This document shows, one piece after another, positions 58,182 to 64,000 of a DNA stretch of 64,000 nt. The notes beneath the pieces are model-generated. The model saw only the letters and a program-made list of their open reading frames with translations, had not been told where the DNA came from and did not search any database. How positions within the stretch are numbered: position 1 is the first letter of the stretch; every line of letters begins with the position of its first letter. The position numbers were made by a program, and so were the translations under genes. Origin of the DNA: Papaver somniferum (taxonomy: Eukaryota; Streptophyta; Magnoliopsida; Ranunculales; Papaveraceae); assembly GCF_003573695.1 (NCBI RefSeq), contig NC_039359.1, forward strand, positions 87,896,566 to 87,960,565, read 5' to 3'.

Positions 58182-58870
58182 TATATAGATGAGTTTAATC
58201 GTCGATTAAAGTTTCACGAATCGACAATTAAATTTCCGCAATGAAAAAAAAGAAAGGAAAGGGTGAATGAGTTCGGTTGTGGAGAGGAAGAAGAAGAAGG
58301 TGAATGAAACTGATTTTAGGTGTAGTTGATTATAGGTTTTGTATTAGGGTTAGGGATAGATTAGTAGTAATTTAAAGGATTTAAGGGCATATAGGTAACT
58401 GAACCACCCCATAGGGTACCCCTTATAAGGTCACCCAAGTTAGGACTAGTGCCTTGTATGCCTAAGAAGATTTTGGTATGCCCAATATTATGGTTCTTTT
58501 AGATATGTTATATTTGGTTGCCAATTATATCCTCAAAGAATAGGATACATAAGGAATTATAGTAATTTGACTAAAAGGGAGGGATATTTTGGTATTATCA
58601 AGTGCACACTACCAAAATCTTTTTATGAAATTGCAAATTTATGTTAGGTTTCAATTTACAAAAAAATGGCCATAAAAAAGACTCCCTCCCTTCGGGCCTT
58701 CCGGTCGGTCGGCCCAATTATGGGAATTCAAGAATGGTGAAGTTTTATTCGTAGCATCATCGAAAGGATCATATCACTGGAATTCTTGTTTCGTTCTATA
58801 AGACCTGGTGAATCAAATGTGTAAAGTTTCCGAGATCCACCACATTCTATCATATAGATGGAATATATAA

Positions 58871-59813
58871 GCTTATGTTGAGAGGAGTGTAGTGTCACCG
58901 ATCAACTCAACGGGTACTCAGGGAAGAGAACAAGAATAAGGACCAAGAAAATCGGTACGTTTCGCGAATAAAGCACAATTAGTTAGAAAAAAGAGCCTAG
59001 AATTTGGAGAAGAAAGATAACTTAGGGGGCAATTAACATTTTCTTTTTGGAGCATTGGATTCAAGAGATGTATCAATTTTTGTTTTCTCTTCTAATCACA
59101 TCTAATATTGTCTATTCCTAGAAAATAAAATATTAATATCTCTTTTTTTTTTTTTGGGGGGGGGTTGTTGATAGAATATCTTTATAAACTAAAAAGAGGA
59201 TACATTGGTTGGTATTGGTATCCTACAGGGGATCCAGCTAACTGTTTATTCAGTGTTAGTTGATAAAAAATAAAGATGGGAGGATTCCATGTTGATGACT
59301 ATGTTTACAAAGACTTGTGTATCATTTGATTCTGAGAGCAATCACTATGGTCGTTTAAATTTTCTATATCAATCTACATCTCAGAGAAATTTAAATACTA
59401 TGATTGCTAATTCATAGCCAATTCTCTATCGAATGAAGAAACCGTTCAACATTTCATAGAATAAATTTAACCAGCATAGACTAGGTTCCAGCCTTGCCTT
59501 AAAAATTGTTTTTCTCCTAGTGAAATTTTCCCTGCATTTTCGCAGTGCAATATATTAACTTAAGTGTAATAAGGAGGATCTACAATTTCATTTTCATCAA
59601 AAATATCAGAAATAATATTCTTTTTTTTTTGCACACGTCGACACAAGTGTTAGAAAATTATATTTTCACCTTTTTATTTTTGCCCAAATTAAATTATATG
59701 CCAAATTAGAAAAATAAAAATATCAATTTTCCTGGAGTGTCAACCACCAACTGCTCACTTTACTTGACTGCAACAACTATCTCTTTACTTCTTTAAAACT
59801 TGAGCAAATCATC
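58871..59813. other. Flank of F-box copy 2 and upstream region of HIBCH-like copy 2
   Basis: 58871-59300 matches the downstream flank of F-box copy 1. 59300-59690 is the ancestral spacer that in unit 1 has been replaced by the 33 kb transposon cluster. 59690-59813 matches the upstream region of HIBCH-like copy 1. No other gene is seen. Confidence 0.75.
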
Positions 59814-62700
59814 ATGCGAACAATTCATCTCCTTTCTCACGCTAAAAATAAACTCAATCTCAATCTCTTCTTTCCTTAATTTCATATACAAAATCAAACC
59901 CATTTTCTGATTTTCTCATTCCATCCCGTTTTCATCATCAAAAACCTTTCAAATCTTTCTTCAATTCTCCTCCACGAACATTTGCAACCATGGGAGAAGA
60001 TTTAGTAAAGGGAAGTGTTTTCCCTAATGGACTTGCTTTCCTTACTCTTGATCGTCCTAAAGCTCTCAATGCCATGAATCTAGGTTTTCTCATTACATCA
60101 TTCTTGAATTTGATTTTTTGTTTTTTTTTTTAATTTCTGATTAAAATTGTTATGCTGAAGAGATGGATTTGAAGTTATATGGAGGAGTGGGAAAATGATT
60201 CTACGGTCAAGTGTATTCTGGTCGAGAGTAGCTCACCTCGTGGATTTTCAGCAGGTATGATTATCATTTTCTTCATTAGTTTTCTTTTTTGGTCCATAAT
60301 AATCTCAAATGCTTCTTTTTAGTAGAAGGTCCTTAGTGAAGGAACTGTATGTTGTTTACAGTATCTCGCATGGTCCTAATTTGATTGGGGTTTTCTTTAG
60401 TTGTCTTTAACATACCAAATGTCATATTCGCGATCGAAAAGAAGCTCTTCCTTTTTAATTTGTAAAAGATAAAAATGGATTCAATAGGCAATTGGAATTG
60501 CTTGATGATGTGAAGCAAATTTCTACCTGACACAAAAAATCAGATATTATCGATGTACTAAATTTTATTAGTAACATCCTAGGAGCCTATGATTGTCACG
60601 GCTTCGGAAGCTTGCATCACTTATCCGTTCCGATTCATTCATTATATTTGTCGTTGGGGTATACTATAGGTTCTTGCTTATATTATTTTTGTTTTATGGA
60701 CAACCAGTTCTATGCTTATCATTGTGTTATCAGCAATATGCACTGCACACTATGCTCAAGAGTACTTGTTTAGAAGTTTATCTTTCAAATACTTAGTTCA
60801 CAGTAAGTATATGCCATAAATAGCTTATCTGGATAACCTAATAAGCATATAACTGTTGATTCCTCGACAAACATATCGTGTGCATTTTTTATGTTGTTGT
60901 AGAAAAACTCACTCGTTTTGTTTATAACAGATTTCAGTCTGTGCATAAACTTTGATGTACTGCCTTTGCAATGTTAAAAATGAACGCAGATCTCCTTATA
61001 GTTTTGCTCCTTATTGTGGTAGGCACTGTCTCCTGTATCAGTTGTGTTATGTACATTAAGGTGATTAATGGACTTAGGCATAAATACACATTCATTGTTC
61101 CTGAATTATTTTCCTTCTACAATACTCTTGCAGGTGATTACTGCAGAATATTCTCTGATATGCAAAATCTCCGACTGCAAAGTGCCATATATTTCCTTTA
61201 TGGATGGAATAATAATGGGTTTCGGAATTGGTTTATCTGGGCATGGTCGCTGTCCCGTCATCACTGAGGTAGTCTTTGTTTGCCTGACAGAGTTATATAC
61301 ATAGAGCAATTAGACTCTTTATTACATGTTTCCCGTTTAAGAGTGGGATCTTAGATCGATTTTTTAAAAGACGCTCTAAAGCACCGGTCATGTTTGCTCC
61401 AAATGGGGGTGATCCAGGTTCTAAATATTATTGTGGGCGTCCTCACAAAGTACTGGTCTTTGAATCATCCGCATATGAGCCTCCACAAGGCTGAGTTTTC
61501 TAAATACTTCTTGACCAGTTAATAAAAAATATCTCCCTTTTAATAAAAATTCCTGCTTTTTGGCCAAAAATGTTACTGGCACTCCAACATGTAATGTTAT
61601 TGTGCCTTTCTTAGCATACAGTTTTTTCGATGCTCGAAAATGGTATTAGCTTGTTCCTACTTCCTAGATGTTGGCTTTTCTTACATAGCAGCAAAAGGTC
61701 CAGGTGGAGGATCAGTGGGTACGCCTGCATGACTTCACAGTATCACTTTCTCATACATTTGTTTGACTGACATGATCTCTAGATTAACGTTTTTAATATA
61801 TTAGAACTACATGCATCATGTATTGACTCGTTGTTTGCCTTGAAATTTTGATGAAAAGTTTAGGTGCTTGAAAACAGGTTCTAGGTTTGTCTACCCACAA
61901 TAACAACTTATACTTAACTTAAAGAAATAGAGGAGATTTGACTAGACTTACTGTCATTCCACTTTCTCTTTTTGAGTAGGAAATCTCTCATTTTCAGTCA
62001 ACTAGTTGGATAATTAAACTAGATCCTTAAAAGTCACATAAGGACCCATATGCCCATGACACTGGCGTATATTTGGTTGTGTTGCTTATATGTGTGGCGA
62101 TTGATTCAGTTAAGTCCTAGCAGCCTAAAGTGGATGCGTGGCCAAGACTGGAGTATGGAATATTGATTGGATATATCAGCACCGAGACCTTTGAGAAAGT
62201 TTCTCATTGTGGTGAGCATGGTGGTGGCTCAGTATAGCAGTGTTGGTGCGGGGCAGCTTGGGGATAGGGCCTCTACAGGATGGTTTGACCAACTGTTGTC
62301 GCATACTAGCTAGCTGTCCTTGTATACTTTGGTCCCCACTCCATAAAACTATGACCTCCTTTCTTTGTTTAGTACTCGTTGGTTTAGCATTTACATCTAT
62401 TGTTTCTAGCTGCTTTACCATGTTCGTGTTTCTTGATTGTCAGTACTGTGCTTCATTAAGCATATGTCAGTACTCTGCATGATTAAGCATGCCAGTGCTG
62501 ACTCTCAATCTTTACATTGTTGCGCCATTTGACTCATATATGTCAGGTTTTGCAGGTGCTTGAATGACTGAAAAACGTCTTTCTACTCCATCCGATGCCT
62601 ATACGTAGGCCTTGGAACTCATTATGTGCCATCATGAAGCTTGGGTTTACTGAAGGATGATCTTCTGGCATTAAATTTGTATTTCACGGATCACGTGTCT
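59814..62700 (+). pseudogene. 3-hydroxyisobutyryl-CoA hydrolase-like, copy 2
   Basis: Crotonase-fold hydrolase of mitochondrial valine breakdown. Exon 1 (59814-60083) begins MRTIHLLSHAKNKLN, hits a frame change and stop, then reads in another frame FATMGEDLVKGSVFPNG and LDRPKALNAMNL. Exon 2 (to 60254) has MDLKLY, one extra base, then EEWENDSTVKCILVESSSPRGFSAG. The GGDVK exon has lost its acceptor (CTTGATGATGTG at 60508). Exon 61134-61268 reads [29 protein letters not shown] later exon near 61620-61720 has LENGISLF, a frame change, then DVGFSYIAAKGPGGGSVG. Another near 62560-62690 has MTEKRLSTPSDA, a lost base, then YVGLGTHYVP and LKDDLLALN. The C-terminal part is missing. Confidence 0.87.
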
Positions 62701-62839
62701 CACTCTATAGAAGTAAAATAAATCCCGAACAATAGCCCACAGTTTTGTTATCCATCTTAATATAGCTCCAACTATCCTGATAAGAGTGCATACGCAGTAC
62801 TTGTTTAGATACGCCTTCATAAGAAAATTGCCTTTTGAG

Positions 62840-63112
62840 GTTGCTACCTCTGGTACTGGTTCTAGGGACTTTATAATATCTTCTCCTGGGGCAGATATTC
62901 CTTTCTCTTGTTATGTTTTTGTGAATGAACAGGTGAGCTAGTCAGGTATTTCCCATGAACTTAGATGCTACCCAGCAGCAACGTTAGATCCTGAATATGC
63001 AGAAGCCATGGCATTATTGGAATCCATCAAGTGGGCATTGGAAAAAAGCTATACACATGCATATCTGGAGAATGACTGCAAAATCAAGCGAGTGCTGTGA
63101 ATGGAGGAAGGA
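62840..63112 (+). pseudogene. RNase H-like (RVT_3 type) fragment in unit 2
   Basis: Reads YAEAMALLESIKWALEKSYTH and AYLENDCKI, which carry the Glu and Asp positions of plant RNase H-like domains. Its missing C-terminal half corresponds to 45307-45441 in unit 1, so the two remnants are complementary pieces of one ancestral gene. Confidence 0.65.
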
Positions 63113-64000
63113 GTGCCGTTACTTATAGTCTAGTCATAGACAGTTTAAAATTTTACCTCTTGGAAATATTTTTCTTTCCCAAATTTGTACCTCTTGGTAA
63201 TTTTCTTATAAAAATATTTTTTTTCCCAAATTCGTACTTATCCAAGAAGTGAATGTATACATTGTTATTTTATTTTTTTTTAGTCCTTCAACAGCTGTTA
63301 CCAGCTATAAAGATTTTCTGTTACGGTGAAAATTCTAGTAGTAATTTATTTTGTAAGAATTACCAATAGGTACTAATATAGTAGTCTTAGTTAGTGGCAG
63401 GTCCATCCACTAAAACCCAGTAACCAGAGGTCCAAAGATTTAAATAAAAAAAGAAATTGGACCAAAAAATTTAACTCCAGGTCCATATACGTGTGAGAAA
63501 GTCATGTACTTTTTTTGATATCTCCAAAATACCCCCTAGTGTAATAGAATATAAACTTTAGATGAACCATTTTTTTCCAGATTCGTTTTTTTTTCTCTTT
63601 CCTCTCGATGCTAGTAGAGAAAATCTTCTTCTTTTTTTCATTCTCTCCCGTTTTGTCTATCAGAGAAGAGATAATCCCATGAAGATTTTTGCAAGATATA
63701 GATCGATCCGCGAATCCAAGCTCGATTATTTATATGAAGTTTTTGGTAAGTTGATTTTCTTACTGTTGATGTTAGTCTAGGTTTTTTTTTAATCAATTTT
63801 CTTCTAGTAATGTTTTCTTAGGGTTTCTAGTATCTAATAGTTTTATGGATGTTTGAGTATGTTTTGATCTCTATGCTTGATTGTTTATTTTTTTATAAAA
63901 TAGTTCAGATCTAGACGGATGATCACCTTTTTTGTTCATTTCGTCAGTAGATTTGATTATATCAGTTTCATTTTATTGGTTCTAGATTTTTTTCAGTTCA
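63113..64000. other. End of unit 2 and unassigned DNA
   Basis: 63220-63360 matches 45520-45670 (AAGTGAATGTA, AACAGCTGT, GCTATAAAGA), marking the unit end. After 63380 no similarity is seen. A CT-rich leader (63560-63660) precedes ATG 63679 (MKIFARYRSIRESKLDYLYE) and a possible donor GTAAGT at 63746. This could be a first exon of another gene, but I cannot identify it. Confidence 0.4.

Larger units (their letters stand above)
53202..58496 (+). mobile_element. MULE with terminal inverted repeats and multiple gene modules
   Basis: Terminal inverted repeats of about 40 bp (53202-53242 and 58456-58496) share GGGCATACCAAAATCTTC and AGGCATAC. An exact 8-bp duplication TTTTAGAT flanks them (53194-53201 and 58497-58504); MULEs usually make 9 bp, and hATs 8. 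The plus-strand gene inside has the FAR1-type DNA-binding part of MULE transposases but no catalytic core, followed by an OTU-like domain. Two more gene pieces lie on the minus strand. Introns and spacers are filled with TTCGGC hairpins. It is nested in the Helitron-like insertion. Confidence 0.8.
52429..58717 (-). mobile_element. Possible Helitron with a nested MULE
   Basis: This insertion splits F-box copy 2 between TTA and TTA without adding or duplicating host bases, judged against copy 1. Insertion without TSD between A and T is the Helitron habit. On the minus strand it would start TTGGGCC and end with a small stem ACCGT/ACGGT, then TTGTATTAG next to a T. A true Helitron starts TC and ends CTRR, so both ends would be mutated by one base. 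Without the nested MULE it is about 986 bp. No Rep/helicase gene is present. The alternative is a diverged TIR element with a TTA duplication. Confidence 0.35.
45752..58870 (+). pseudogene. F-box / F-box-associated protein, copy 2, split into three parts
   Basis: Three coding parts, 45752-46338, 52082-52428 and 58718-58870, together match F-box copy 1 over its full length. The first holds a complete F-box (NLPDDIVVYILLKLPAKSICKFRCICKYWYNN in the usual pattern) and LGSCNGLILM. The second holds VEAIYIRGAIHWIAT. The third holds LWEFKNGEVLFVAS. A copia element separates parts one and two (TSD ATTTT), and a Helitron-like element separates parts two and three exactly between two TTA codons. Independent damage includes one extra G near 52290 (frame change after GGCR) and a TAC to TAA change (CFVL stop DLV) near 58799. 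It is a clear pseudogene. Confidence 0.92.

Noticed and set aside
52429..58717. CACTA transposon, because of subterminal-type repeats
   Set aside because: Ends do not read CACTA/TAGTG, no TNP2-like frame is present, and the hairpins lie within clear MULE-type TIRs.

Overview
This 64 kb window is plant nuclear DNA. It is AT-rich, its host gene has GT..AG introns, F-box and plant mobile domain sequences are present, and plant-type Ty1/copia, Ty3/gypsy, L1, MULE-like and possible Helitron elements are nested in one another. A eudicot is most likely. Ranunculales or poppy family is only a guess from general repeat style. I see no bacterial operons, CRISPR arrays, rRNA or tRNA genes.

Layout. (1) 87-3842, plus: the last 11 exons (about 502 aa) of a coatomer beta'-subunit (COPB2) gene, the only clearly intact host gene. 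(2) About 4540-63360: two copies of an ancestral tandem unit, each an F-box/F-box-associated gene followed by a 3-hydroxyisobutyryl-CoA hydrolase-like (HIBCH-like) gene and an RNase H-like fragment. Unit 1 runs 4540-6070 and 39470-45660; unit 2 runs 45600-46338, 52082-52428 and 58718-63360. All four genes are broken. (3) About 6080-39470: 33 kb of transposons between the two genes of unit 1. It holds a copia fragment, an internally deleted L1, a near full-length L1 (10984-17713) with target-site duplications, several tandem repeats, and a non-autonomous copia-type element with 2.28 kb LTRs (22761-39226). Its left LTR is split by a gag-only gypsy element (24059-32127, TSD GTTAC). (4) 40806-44160: a MULE-like element carrying a plant mobile domain gene, inside the first HIBCH-like copy. 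(5) F-box copy 2 is split by a copia element (46339-52076, TSD ATTTT) and by a possible Helitron (52429-58717), which itself hosts a 5.3 kb MULE (53202-58496, 8-bp TSD).

How it fits together. The relative order of events can be read directly. The F-box plus HIBCH-like unit duplicated in tandem; the copies then decayed by small indels (for example a 14-bp deletion inside the F-box of copy 1) and were invaded independently. Most inserted elements encode no complete transposition machinery: two gag-only LTR elements, one decayed copia with about 3% LTR divergence, and two MULE-like elements without a transposase core that carry other modules (plant mobile domain; FAR1-type DNA-binding plus OTU-protease-like; two minus-strand gene pieces).

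The most unusual structure is the 53.2-58.5 kb MULE. Its introns and spacers are filled with short hairpins built on TTCGGC...GCCGAA and include a 76-bp tandem array of the same motif. Just outside it, in the host element, lies a 28-bp motif arranged as direct copies followed by inverted copies.
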